5,392 nt of DNA from Bacteroidales bacterium (GTDB lineage Bacteria; Bacteroidota; Bacteroidia; Bacteroidales; WRGA01), in NCBI GenBank assembly GCA_031279795.1, contig JAITHZ010000375.1, positions 1 through 5,392 of the forward strand, written 5' to 3'. The notes beneath the pieces were generated by a model. That model saw only the letters and a list, made by a program, of their open reading frames with translations. It was not told the origin of the DNA and searched no databases. Each line of letters opens with the position of its first letter. The first letter of the stretch is position 1. This document shows positions 1 through 5,392 of the stretch, one piece after another. The translations under genes were made by a program, and so were the position numbers.

Positions 1-53
1 AGAGCACATGACTGTTAATCATGGGGTCCTAGGTTCAAGTCCTAGCTGGGGAG
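1..53 (+). tRNA. tRNA-Asn (anticodon GTT), 3' part, cut by the left window edge
   Basis: The visible part runs from the end of the D arm to the discriminator base. The anticodon stem CATGA/TCATG (7-11 with 19-23) closes a seven-base loop CTGTTAA, giving anticodon GTT at 14-16, which reads asparagine codons. A five-base variable loop (24-28) follows, then the T arm CTAGG-TTCAAGT-CCTAG (29-45) with a normal TTC loop, the 3' acceptor strand CTGGGGA (46-52) and discriminator G at 53, the expected base for tRNA-Asn. The next bases are CAA, so CCA is not encoded and must be added by the CCA-adding enzyme, which is common in Bacteroidota. The 5' acceptor strand (expected TCCCCAG) and most of the D arm lie outside the window. 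No pseudoknot-breaking or stem-breaking change is visible, so the gene looks functional. Confidence 0.95.
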
Positions 54-91
54 CAAGATTAATAAAGTGATTGATGATAACAAGGCAATAG

Positions 92-133
92 ACAATCCCC
101 TGCAAACAATTGTTTGCAGGGGATTGTTGCTTT
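92..133 (+). terminator. Probable intrinsic terminator of the tRNA-Asn transcript (36-bp perfect palindrome)
   Basis: Positions 92-127 form a perfect palindrome with 18-base arms (ACAATCCCCTGCAAACAA and its complement) centred on CAATTG. As RNA it makes a long stem with a GC-rich middle (CCCCTGC/GCAGGGG). It starts 38 bases after the tRNA and is followed by TTGCTTT, a weak T-rich tail, so termination of the tRNA transcript is the simplest reading. The tail is not a clean T-run, which is why confidence is moderate. The symmetry means it could also stop or protect RNA coming from the other strand. Confidence 0.6.
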
Positions 134-233
134 GTGGAGGTATTGAGTATGAATTTTCAATTTTCTTGTCTGAACTGTGATTTTCGTATGATTTAATTGA
201 TTTGTATGATTGTCTGTGGTGGCGTGGGAGATT

Positions 234-312
234 GTCATTGCGGGCTTGACCCGCAATCCTATGATAATCGAACCACATTTTTCAGGGGATTCCGCGTCAA
301 GCGCAGAATGAC
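234..312. repeat. REP-like bipartite inverted repeat (two 26-base arms)
   Basis: The left arm (234-259, beginning GTCATTGCGGGC) and the right arm (287-312, ending GCAGAATGAC) are inverted copies of each other, matching at 21 of 26 positions, with a 27-base spacer (260-286). Each arm is also a hairpin by itself: 237-257 has an 8-bp stem ATTGCGGG/CCCGCAAT around loop CTTGA, and 289-309 has an 8-bp stem with one mismatch around loop TCAAG. The two loops are complementary, so the element can fold as two small hairpins or one long one. From memory, the GTCATTGCGGGCTTGAC type of sequence is a dispersed intergenic repeat in many bacteria. Such REP-type elements are commonly moved by Y1 tyrosine transposases of the RAYT (TnpA-REP) family; none is encoded here. 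It is non-coding. Confidence 0.75.
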
Positions 313-357
313 AGGCTTTTGAGACAGCCTCACATTACACAAATACATGATTGCTGC

Positions 358-385
358 GTAGAGACGTTACATGTAACGTCTCTAC
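358..385. repeat. 28-bp perfect palindrome, A/T-variant of the pair
   Basis: Both arms are 14 bases (left arm GTAGAGACGTTACA) and all 14 base pairs are complementary, with no loop bases. It is the sister of the palindrome at 403-430, from which it differs at seven positions. From memory, palindromes of the form GTAGAGACGTT...AACGTCTCTAC are dispersed intergenic repeats in cyanobacteria and Bacteroidota. The perfect symmetry allows DNA cruciform or RNA hairpin formation from either strand. No run of T follows on either strand, so I do not call it a terminator. Confidence 0.75.
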
Positions 386-395
386 AAGCCTCCAC

Positions 396-430
396 AAAAA
401 ACGTAGGGGCGTTGCACGCAACGCCCCTAC
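396..430 (-). terminator. Likely intrinsic terminator of the susCD-lipoprotein operon, built from a repeat
   Basis: Read on the - strand, the 403-430 hairpin (13 bp, very GC-rich with GGGGC/GCCCC) is followed by G and then six T (complement of A396-A401). This is the classical arrangement of a Rho-independent terminator, and it faces the operon that ends at 565, about 135 bases downstream of the stop codon. It is the only fold-back in the spacer with a clean T-run in the operon's direction. Whether the cell uses it, rather than an earlier stop at the 508-548 hairpin, is inference. Confidence 0.55.
403..430. repeat. 28-bp near-perfect palindrome, G/C-variant of the pair
   Basis: The arms are 13 bases (left arm GTAGGGGCGTTGC) around an unpaired AC centre at 416-417. 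It lies 17 bases to the right of the related palindrome at 358-385 and shares 21 of 28 positions with it. Six of the seven differences form three complete pair swaps from A:T to G:C, and the seventh is in the centre. The two copies therefore belong to one repeat family whose hairpin is conserved rather than its exact sequence. On the - strand it is followed by six T, see the terminator entry. Confidence 0.75.
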
Positions 431-507
431 TACACCAAAACAAATTTAACAAAAACCAAATCCAAAAAAACTTAATCTAATATAAAAAACTGCTTATAAT
501 TCGTTTC

Positions 508-548
508 ATGGATTAGCGGAAAGGCTGATTTCCTATATGCGAATCCAT
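508..548 (-). other. Imperfect stem-loop in the 3' untranslated region of the operon
   Basis: ATGGATT (508-514) pairs with AATCCAT (542-548), and inside it GGAAA (518-522) pairs with TTTCC (529-533) around a six-base loop. The structure begins 16 bases after the lipoprotein stop codon in the direction of transcription. No T-run follows directly on the - strand, only GAAACGAATTATAAGC and then a T-run about 20 bases on. It could protect the 3' end of the mRNA or be a poor terminator. It could also be chance pairing in A/T-rich DNA. Confidence 0.3.
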
Positions 549-564
549 ATCAAAAGGAAAAAGT

Positions 565-1902
565 TTACTCATCGTATGCGCCCCAGAATTTCAATTCTCC
601 AAACTGAATGTACGGCTGTGGATTGTTCCATTTTTTACATACAAACCTGATATAGCGAAATGACTGATTTGAGTAGGCCGGATCGGTTTCAAATTCAAAT
701 CCTGCAGTGATAAAATCTCGGTCTTCCTGAGTAATGGGGTCGTTTGAACTTGTGGCGCCCGACGGCAATCTTATAGCGCAGTCTGCAAGTTTCACCCAGT
801 CGTTTTTCCACTGGTCGGTGCCATCGACTTCGGGCCACGGTGTCCAGTATTTCAGATTGTCTGCCTTGCTGCCGTTGCCAACTGTGCTTGTCGCTTTGGG
901 ATTGTTGGTTGCCCATATTTCAAAATCGACGAACTGCCATGCCGAAAAAATCGGATTGCGCTCTCTCATCCACAGCCTGAGCCTGCTGTACGCTGCTTTT
1001 CGCCCCATGTCGATAGAAAAATATTGCGGCAGCATGTAAAAATTGTGTTCAGGATTGCCAGTGAAATAGATCAGCATATTTTCTACTCCGGAATTCCAGT
1101 CCGTTGCCGGACGACCATCGTGAAGGTTTCTAAACGCATTTCCTGAAACAAGCCCAACCCAGTCGCCTCGATATATGTGATCCGGCACACTGTACTGCAT
1201 CCATATATCAGCATCGGTTTTCGGGTCGCGACCTATAATTTCTTCTTCAAACAGCGGCGTCAGCACCGTATCCATTGGAGTAGCATAATGCCGCCATTTG
1301 TCGCGTATTTCAAAACGGAAATTCTGTGCGACATTCTGAAATCCTCTGAAAGACGTTTTTCCATTTACTGTTTTAGTATAATAAGTATCATACAAAACCC
1401 ATTCGCCAATGGAATCCTTTACAAGCACGGATATTGCAATATCTTCTTCCATTACATTTTCCCATACGGCATAGATTCCTCCGAATGTTGGAGTCACTGC
1501 CAGCGAGCGGCGAACAATTTCGACCGGCGGAGTGAGCGGTTGAATAGTTTTTTCAACTACTGCAGATTCGTTCCGGCTTTTGTCCATGACATAAAGTTTT
1601 ACCGTTCGTTCCTGTGTATCGGGCGCACCCTGAATCAGTATGGAATCGTTGAAGGCGGAGGCAAAGGCTTCCATTGTTTTACCCTCATCGAAGGAATATT
1701 CTGCTCTTACGCCCAGAATATCACTGTCGTTCGGAAGCGTATAGTGAATCCATGCGCCTCCGTTAATATTTTTGACACTGACGTTGCTCAAGCCTCCCGG
1801 AGGATTGGGGTCGGTCGGATCCTGCCAGTTTTGCGGCTCCTTGCATTGCCACATAAGCGCCAATGCCAATATTATTGCTGTATTTAAAACTGTTTTTTTC
1901 AT
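565..1902 (-). CDS. DUF4959/DUF5126/DUF5000-type surface lipoprotein, SusCD-associated, probable glycan binder
   Basis: A 445-residue lipoprotein. The start chosen is ATG at 1902, giving MKKTVLNTAIILALALMWQC: a positive N-terminus, a hydrophobic stretch and Cys20 as the lipid-attachment residue; the lipobox is loose (Met, Trp, Gln before the Cys). A start at 1935 would add 11 residues before the signal peptide and overlap susD. After a Pro-rich linker, residues ~30-120 match the DUF4959 pattern (NPPGGLSNVSV, NGGAWIHYTLPNDSDILGVRAEYS, LYVMDKSRNES), ~125-218 the DUF5126 pattern (PTFGGIYAVWEN, FRFEIRDKW), and ~240-443 a DUF5000 discoidin-like domain (YFSIDMG, FEIWATN, SFRYIRFVCKKW, ending FGELKFWG). 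These families sit next to SusC/SusD pairs. Reaction: none expected; a carbohydrate-binding or scaffolding role on the outer face of the outer membrane is inferred. It is the last gene of the operon, 26 bases after susD. No truncation is seen. Confidence 0.88.
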   Translation of the reverse strand: MKKTVLNTAIILALALMWQCKEPQNWQDPTDPNPPGGLSNVSVKNINGGAWIHYTLPNDSDILGVRAEYSFDEGKTMEAFASAFNDSILIQGAPDTQERTVKLYVMDKSRNESAVVEKTIQPLTPPVEIVRRSLAVTPTFGGIYAVWENVMEEDIAISVLVKDSIGEWVLYDTYYTKTVNGKTSFRGFQNVAQNFRFEIRDKWRHYATPMDTVLTPLFEEEIIGRDPKTDADIWMQYSVPDHIYRGDWVGLVSGNAFRNLHDGRPATDWNSGVENMLIYFTGNPEHNFYMLPQYFSIDMGRKAAYSRLRLWMRERNPIFSAWQFVDFEIWATNNPKATSTVGNGSKADNLKYWTPWPEVDGTDQWKNDWVKLADCAIRLPSGATSSNDPITQEDRDFITAGFEFETDPAYSNQSFRYIRFVCKKWNNPQPYIQFGELKFWGAYDE

Positions 1903-1928
1903 GACTTTAATTTTTAATTCAAATTCAT
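1903..1928 (-). promoter_or_regulatory. A/T-rich translation-initiation leader deciding the lipoprotein start
   Basis: Between the susD stop (TAA, complement of 1929-1931) and ATG at 1902, the - strand reads as an A/T-rich stretch with GAATTAAAAATTAAAGTC just before the ATG. There is no GGAGG-like Shine-Dalgarno sequence, as is usual in Bacteroidota, where A-rich unstructured leaders mark starts. Together with the signal peptide beginning at 1902, this favours 1902 over the in-frame ATG at 1935. The short leader also argues for translation from the same mRNA as susD. Confidence 0.45.
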
Positions 1929-3893
1929 TTACCATCCCGGATTTTGTTTCAGGTTGTTATTGCTTAACAAAACAGATTGTCGTATAGGCCAGAGATAGTC
2001 TTTCTTTTCAAACTTCAACGGGAATATTTCCGTTACTTTGTAAAAGTCTTCATCTGTTTCTCCCGTGATATTCATGCCTCGAATGGGACGGTTCATGTAT
2101 TCTTCGCTAAGTTTCCACCGTCTCAAGTCCCAGAAACGAATCCCCTCAAAAGCGAGTTCGTTCATGCGTTCGCGTCGTATGATATCTCTCATGCCGGTTT
2201 TGCTCAGGGGTTTGTTTTTCTTTGAATCGACGGCATGGTCGCGCCAGCTGGCTATTACGCCCTTTAATCCTGTGCGTGTTCTTATCGAATCAATATATTT
2301 ATATACCTCGCTCGACGGTGTTTCTCCTCCACTTTCGTTCAAAGCTTCGGCATACATCAGATAGAGGTCTGCCAGACGAATTACAGGAAAAGCGTATTGG
2401 TAGTTCGTCAATCCACCAGCATCGGGACCTGAAGTCATAATGTGAATCAATTTTTTGCATAGGTAACCCGTACTGCTATGTCTGTCCATTGCTCCTGCTC
2501 CCGGTGTGCCTGCTTTGAGTTGTATGTATAGCAAATTATCGTCTGTAAGCCGTGAGTTTCCAAAGAATCTTCCTCTGTCGAAAATGATAGAAGCATAGAA
2601 GCGAGCTTCTCTGTCGAAATGCAATTGAATTGTTTTGGTATTCTGCTGTATATAAAACCTGTCGTCGGCAGTGGCTGTTCGCAACGAATAAGGATCTATT
2701 CCTGTCCAATCGCTGTCGTCTTCGATTGGTATTCCGTTTTTGGTATAAAACTGCTCAACTGCTCTCAATGTTGGCGCATAAGTAGCACGGTGTTCACCGT
2801 CGCCTACGTGGCTTATGGTGATTGCGGGAAAACAGCCATGCTGCAAAGTGCCGGCACTTGTATTTGGATCGCCCCAGATGATTTCACTGTTCCAGCGTTC
2901 GGTAACGGCTCCCCGCACCTGCATCGACAGTGTTGTGGCATCGCTCAGCGAAGCGTAGTTGGGATTGTAGGTCTTGAAGTCATAAAGTTTATGTTCTGCT
3001 CTTCCAGCTTCGTCGATTGCTTCCTTGAGCGCAACGGCGGCTTTCTCCCATTTTTCACGGCTGTATGTCTGTGGGAACAGTTCGATGCCGCGATTGTCGA
3101 TGAGCGAAAACACCGGTTTTTCATTTTCCGTGCCGTTGAACAGCGGACTTGCCGCAAGCGTCAACGCCTGAGCCTTGATTGCAAGCGCTATTGCCTTTGT
3201 CGGACGTCCCATTTCATTTACCTTGTCGGTTATAACTGTCGGCAGGTTAACAACGGCTTCGTCAATCAGGGAAACAATGTGCTGCACAACCTCATCGACC
3301 GGCTCGCGGTATCGCTGTACAATTTCGCCAGGGGAATTAATTGAGATATTTTCCCTGATAACCGGAATGGGTCCGTACATGCGGAACAGCCAGAAATGAT
3401 AATACGCTTTCAGAAATTTTATTTCGGCAATCCACCGGTTGCGTTCTTCGTCGTCCAGGTCGAAGGGTTTGTGGATGTTTTCCAGAAAAATATTACAGTC
3501 GCTCAGGGCGGTAAACGTAGCCTTGCCTCCTTGCAGGTTATAACCGTTCTGCTTGCTTGCCCAATAGTCAGCCAGAGGCGCATTGGTTCCCTGAGTTCCG
3601 CGTGCTATGTACCACAATACCGAACTTATTCCGTAAGCGGAGGTCGGGTCGATGTGCCAAGCTTCGTCTCCCCCGAGTAAACCGGGGTTGGAACCGGCGT
3701 CGGCAAAATTGGGAAGGAATGAAAAACATCCGTACAGATATGCTTCCGCCTGATAGCGGTTGCTAAACGAATGTTCTATTGTGGGAATATTGTCCGGAAT
3801 TACATCCAGATAACTTGAACATGACAACATGGACATGCAGATGCACAGAGTCGTCATGCGCCGGCATATTCCGGTAATACTTTTTGTTTTCAT
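1929..3893 (-). CDS. SusD/RagB-family outer-membrane nutrient-binding lipoprotein
   Basis: A complete 654-residue SusD-like protein. It is the surface lid and ligand-capturing partner of the SusC barrel encoded just upstream. The signal peptide runs to SMLSC, with Cys25 the lipid anchor, followed by the typical SusD opening CSSYLDVIPDN. Residues ~45-255 hold the N-terminal helical TPR-like part (FLKAYYHFWLFRMYGPIPV at ~160-178, RPTKAIALAIKAQALTLAAS at ~230-249). The C-terminal SusD/RagB domain follows, with FPVIRLADLYLMYAEALNE (~502-520), the hallmark ERMNELAFEGIRFWDLRRWK (~575-594) and the family's usual end NPGW. The length is at the upper end for the family, with extra sequence around 340-480. 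The ligand is usually an oligosaccharide released by surface enzymes, but binding residues cannot be read from sequence alone. It starts 10 bases after the susC stop and lacks a Shine-Dalgarno sequence. Family assignment is firm; substrate unknown. Confidence 0.96.
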   Translation of the reverse strand: MKTKSITGICRRMTTLCICMSMLSCSSYLDVIPDNIPTIEHSFSNRYQAEAYLYGCFSFLPNFADAGSNPGLLGGDEAWHIDPTSAYGISSVLWYIARGTQGTNAPLADYWASKQNGYNLQGGKATFTALSDCNIFLENIHKPFDLDDEERNRWIAEIKFLKAYYHFWLFRMYGPIPVIRENISINSPGEIVQRYREPVDEVVQHIVSLIDEAVVNLPTVITDKVNEMGRPTKAIALAIKAQALTLAASPLFNGTENEKPVFSLIDNRGIELFPQTYSREKWEKAAVALKEAIDEAGRAEHKLYDFKTYNPNYASLSDATTLSMQVRGAVTERWNSEIIWGDPNTSAGTLQHGCFPAITISHVGDGEHRATYAPTLRAVEQFYTKNGIPIEDDSDWTGIDPYSLRTATADDRFYIQQNTKTIQLHFDREARFYASIIFDRGRFFGNSRLTDDNLLYIQLKAGTPGAGAMDRHSSTGYLCKKLIHIMTSGPDAGGLTNYQYAFPVIRLADLYLMYAEALNESGGETPSSEVYKYIDSIRTRTGLKGVIASWRDHAVDSKKNKPLSKTGMRDIIRRERMNELAFEGIRFWDLRRWKLSEEYMNRPIRGMNITGETDEDFYKVTEIFPLKFEKKDYLWPIRQSVLLSNNNLKQNPGW

Positions 3894-3903
3894 ATCGTAC
3901 TAA

Positions 3904-5392
3904 TTAAAATGAAAGATTTATACCTAAGTTTATTACCCGCTGAAGCGGATAGTTCAGCCCGTTTCCGCCCATTTCGACGTCCCAGAGTTTGAAGCTGCTT
4001 AAAAGCAGCAGATTTGTTCCGCTGACATAGAAACGGCATGAGGTGAGCCTGATTTTGTTAATTAAATTTTGTGGCAGTGAATATCCTATTTCTGCACTTT
4101 TCAGTCGAAGAAAGGAACCGTTTTGCATGAACCATGTGCTTTTTTCGCTGTTGTTGGGAATAGCCGTATTCGACAGTCTGGGCCAGATGGCGTACGGGTT
4201 TTGCGAGGTTTCCGACCAGTAATTGTTTGCAATAAACTTTGTCAGTCCCGTTTCAAGGATTTTGCCGTCGACTGTGGTCTGCTTGAATGGCGCCATTGCA
4301 GCGGCGTCTATCCAGAAAGAATATCTTGCCGAGCCTTGAAAGAAAACGGAAATGTCGAAGTTTTTGTATCCTGCCGAAAGTCCGAAACCATAATTAATTT
4401 CGGGAGTGGTGGGGTAACCGATGGGGACTTTGTCCAGCCCGTTGATTACATTGTCGCCGTTGATATCTTTGTACTTGATGTCGCCGGGGAGATATTCGCC
4501 AAAATCCTGACGCGGCGAATTTTCAAGATCGGCAGCATCGATAAACAGGCGTTCTGCAACATAACCCCAAGTTTGCGATATCGGCTGACCGGTTTTCAGC
4601 AGCCAGGGAACGCCAATTGCCGCATAATTCGCTTCTTCGTAATATTTGAACTCCGAATGTGCGTATGTGAAATTTGCGCGTCCTACAAGCCATGCGTCCT
4701 TTCCCAGAGAGTGATTGTAGTCAATTGAAACATCTATTCCGCTGCCGTTTGCCTTGCCTACATTAACCTGCGGTGTTGCCCAGAGTCCCATCGAAACGGG
4801 AATGTCTGCACGAGACTGCAAGATATTGCTGCGATTTTCGCGGAATATGTCCGCCATGACTTCAATTTTTCCGTTGAACAGTCCGAGTTCGATACCAAGA
4901 TTGACTTTGTTTGCCACTTCCCAACCTATTTCAGGATTGGGATAGTTGATTATCTTTACTCCGCTATGGCCGAGTCCATTGCTGAAATCGAAAGTAGTAC
5001 GATAGTTGTCGCCCTCGTTCATACGTATTTCCGAGATGTAGAAGAAACGCACATTGCCTATCTCGTCATTCCCAACCAAGCCGTAAGTTCCTCGGAATTT
5101 CAATTTTGAAACGATTTCCTTCAATTTGCCTGTCCAGAACTTTTCGTTTGAGACCAGCCATCCCAGTCCTACGGACGGGAAAAATCCCCAGCGATGGTTT
5201 TTGTCGAATTTTTCAGAGCCGTTGTATCCGAAATTAAATTCCGAGAAATACCGGTTGTCGTATGCGTATGTAAACCGTCCCGACAGTCCGAGATTTCGAT
5301 GCGGTAAAGATTCGGCGAGAGTAGTTGCGTTTGCTGTCAGTGAATTTCGGATAATGCTTACCAACATCCCACTTACAGCGTGCTTTTCGGCA
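3904..5392 (-). CDS. SusC/RagA-family TonB-dependent outer-membrane transporter, C-terminal part (cut by right edge)
   Basis: The reading frame is open to the right edge, giving the last 495 residues of a protein usually about 1000 long; the Met encoded at 5367 is internal, preceded in frame by AEKHAVSG. The missing part should hold the signal peptide, a carboxypeptidase-D-like domain and the TonB plug. What is visible is the second half of the 22-strand barrel: LPHRNLGLSGRFTYAYDNRY, FNFGYNGSEKF and RWGFFPSVGLGWLVSNEKFW near the beginning, then GDIKYKDINGDNVINGLDK (complement of about 4429-4480, an Asp-rich loop typical of SusC proteins), IGYPTTPEINYGFGLSAGY, and the C-terminal YPLQRVINLGINLSF with the final Phe expected for barrel insertion by the BAM complex. 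It forms the import channel under the SusD lid, powered by TonB-ExbBD. It is the first visible gene of the operon; the promoter is off-window. No frameshift is seen. Confidence 0.95.
   Translation of the reverse strand, partial: AEKHAVSGMLVSIIRNSLTANATTLAESLPHRNLGLSGRFTYAYDNRYFSEFNFGYNGSEKFDKNHRWGFFPSVGLGWLVSNEKFWTGKLKEIVSKLKFRGTYGLVGNDEIGNVRFFYISEIRMNEGDNYRTTFDFSNGLGHSGVKIINYPNPEIGWEVANKVNLGIELGLFNGKIEVMADIFRENRSNILQSRADIPVSMGLWATPQVNVGKANGSGIDVSIDYNHSLGKDAWLVGRANFTYAHSEFKYYEEANYAAIGVPWLLKTGQPISQTWGYVAERLFIDAADLENSPRQDFGEYLPGDIKYKDINGDNVINGLDKVPIGYPTTPEINYGFGLSAGYKNFDISVFFQGSARYSFWIDAAAMAPFKQTTVDGKILETGLTKFIANNYWSETSQNPYAIWPRLSNTAIPNNSEKSTWFMQNGSFLRLKSAEIGYSLPQNLINKIRLTSCRFYVSGTNLLLLSSFKLWDVEMGGNGLNYPLQRVINLGINLSF

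Larger units (their letters stand above)
57..564. other. Intergenic region between convergent tRNA-Asn and susCD operon, rich in palindromes
   Basis: About 500 bases separate the tRNA gene from the stop codon of the lipoprotein gene on the opposite strand. I see no protein gene here: open frames are short, have no homology I recognise and run across the palindromes or the tRNA. Instead there are several independent fold-back sequences (92-127, 234-312, 358-385, 403-430, 508-548), separated by A/T-rich filler, especially 431-500. No promoter pointing into either neighbour is needed, because both transcribe into this region. It is therefore a 3'-to-3' spacer in which terminators and dispersed repeats have gathered. 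Confidence 0.8.

Noticed and set aside
1..53. tRNA as an active integration (att) site with a duplicated 3' end further in
   Set aside because: I found no second copy of the T-arm/acceptor sequence in the window and no integrase gene, so there is no direct evidence of an integrated element here.
186..211. Direct repeat GTATGATT at 186-193 and 204-211
   Set aside because: Eight bases twice in A/T-rich DNA is easily chance, and nothing nearby suggests an operator.
42..278. 78-residue open frame on the - strand across the spacer, and a 65-residue one in another frame at 59-256
   Set aside because: They run through the palindrome and the left REP arm, and the first overlaps the tRNA 3' end. The peptide segment IAGQARNDNL is what a REP arm gives when translated. 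No leader or homology supports a gene.
358..430. Two similar palindromes with a short spacer, considered as a CRISPR remnant
   Set aside because: There are only two units, they are near-perfect palindromes along their whole length, the spacer is only 17 bases, and no cas gene is present.
1177..1887. 236-codon open frame on the + strand inside the lipoprotein gene
   Set aside because: It is antisense to a gene with clear family motifs. Its translation is Cys/Phe/Ile/His-rich with no recognisable domain, as expected for a shadow frame.
1903..1935. Alternative lipoprotein start at ATG 1935, overlapping the susD stop
   Set aside because: It would put a charged 11-residue extension in front of a normal lipoprotein signal peptide. 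The ATG at 1902 has a typical A/T-rich leader and places the hydrophobic stretch correctly.
2619..3344. 241-codon + strand frame inside susD, and a 201-codon one at 4123-4728 inside susC
   Set aside because: Both are antisense to well-conserved coding sequence, have no signal for initiation and no recognisable protein family.
4429..4467. EF-hand-like Asp-rich loop DINGDNVINGLDK in the SusC fragment as a novel calcium site
   Set aside because: This D-x-NGD-x-x-I-x-x-x-D loop is a usual feature of SusC-family barrels, so it is not a novelty of this protein.

Overview
The window looks like a piece of a Bacteroidota chromosome, most likely order Bacteroidales. Three things point there: a SusC/SusD pair followed by a DUF4959/DUF5126/DUF5000-type lipoprotein, which are families essentially confined to that phylum; a tRNA gene without an encoded CCA end; and A/T-rich translation starts with no clear Shine-Dalgarno sequence. 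The genus cannot be fixed from this sequence.

Layout. Positions 1-53 hold the 3' part of a tRNA-Asn(GTT) gene on the + strand, cut by the left edge. Positions 57-564 carry no credible protein gene but are dense in fold-back DNA: a perfect 36-bp palindrome that is the probable tRNA terminator (92-127), a two-armed REP-like element (234-312), two related 28-bp palindromes (358-385 and 403-430) and a weaker hairpin just after the last protein gene (508-548). From 565 to the right edge, three genes lie on the - strand, transcribed right to left: susC-like (3904-5392, C-terminal 495 residues only), susD-like (1929-3893) and a surface lipoprotein (565-1902). The gaps between them are 10 and 26 bases, so they almost certainly form one operon. 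Its promoter and the N-terminal half of SusC lie beyond the right edge.

How the genes work together. SusC is a TonB-dependent outer-membrane barrel and SusD is the lipid-anchored lid that sits on it and captures substrate, usually an oligosaccharide. The third protein is a lipoprotein whose C-terminal domain resembles discoidin-like carbohydrate-binding folds, so it is probably an accessory glycan-binding protein on the cell surface. No glycoside hydrolase, lyase, sulfatase or regulator is visible, so the substrate cannot be named. The operon runs towards the tRNA gene, and the 403-430 palindrome followed by six T on the - strand could end it.

The protein genes are intact and ordinary for this phylum, and I see no new enzymatic or defence system. 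The most interesting signal is in the intergenic repeats: both the 28-bp palindrome pair and the two REP arms differ from each other mainly by paired, compensating base changes that keep the hairpins intact.
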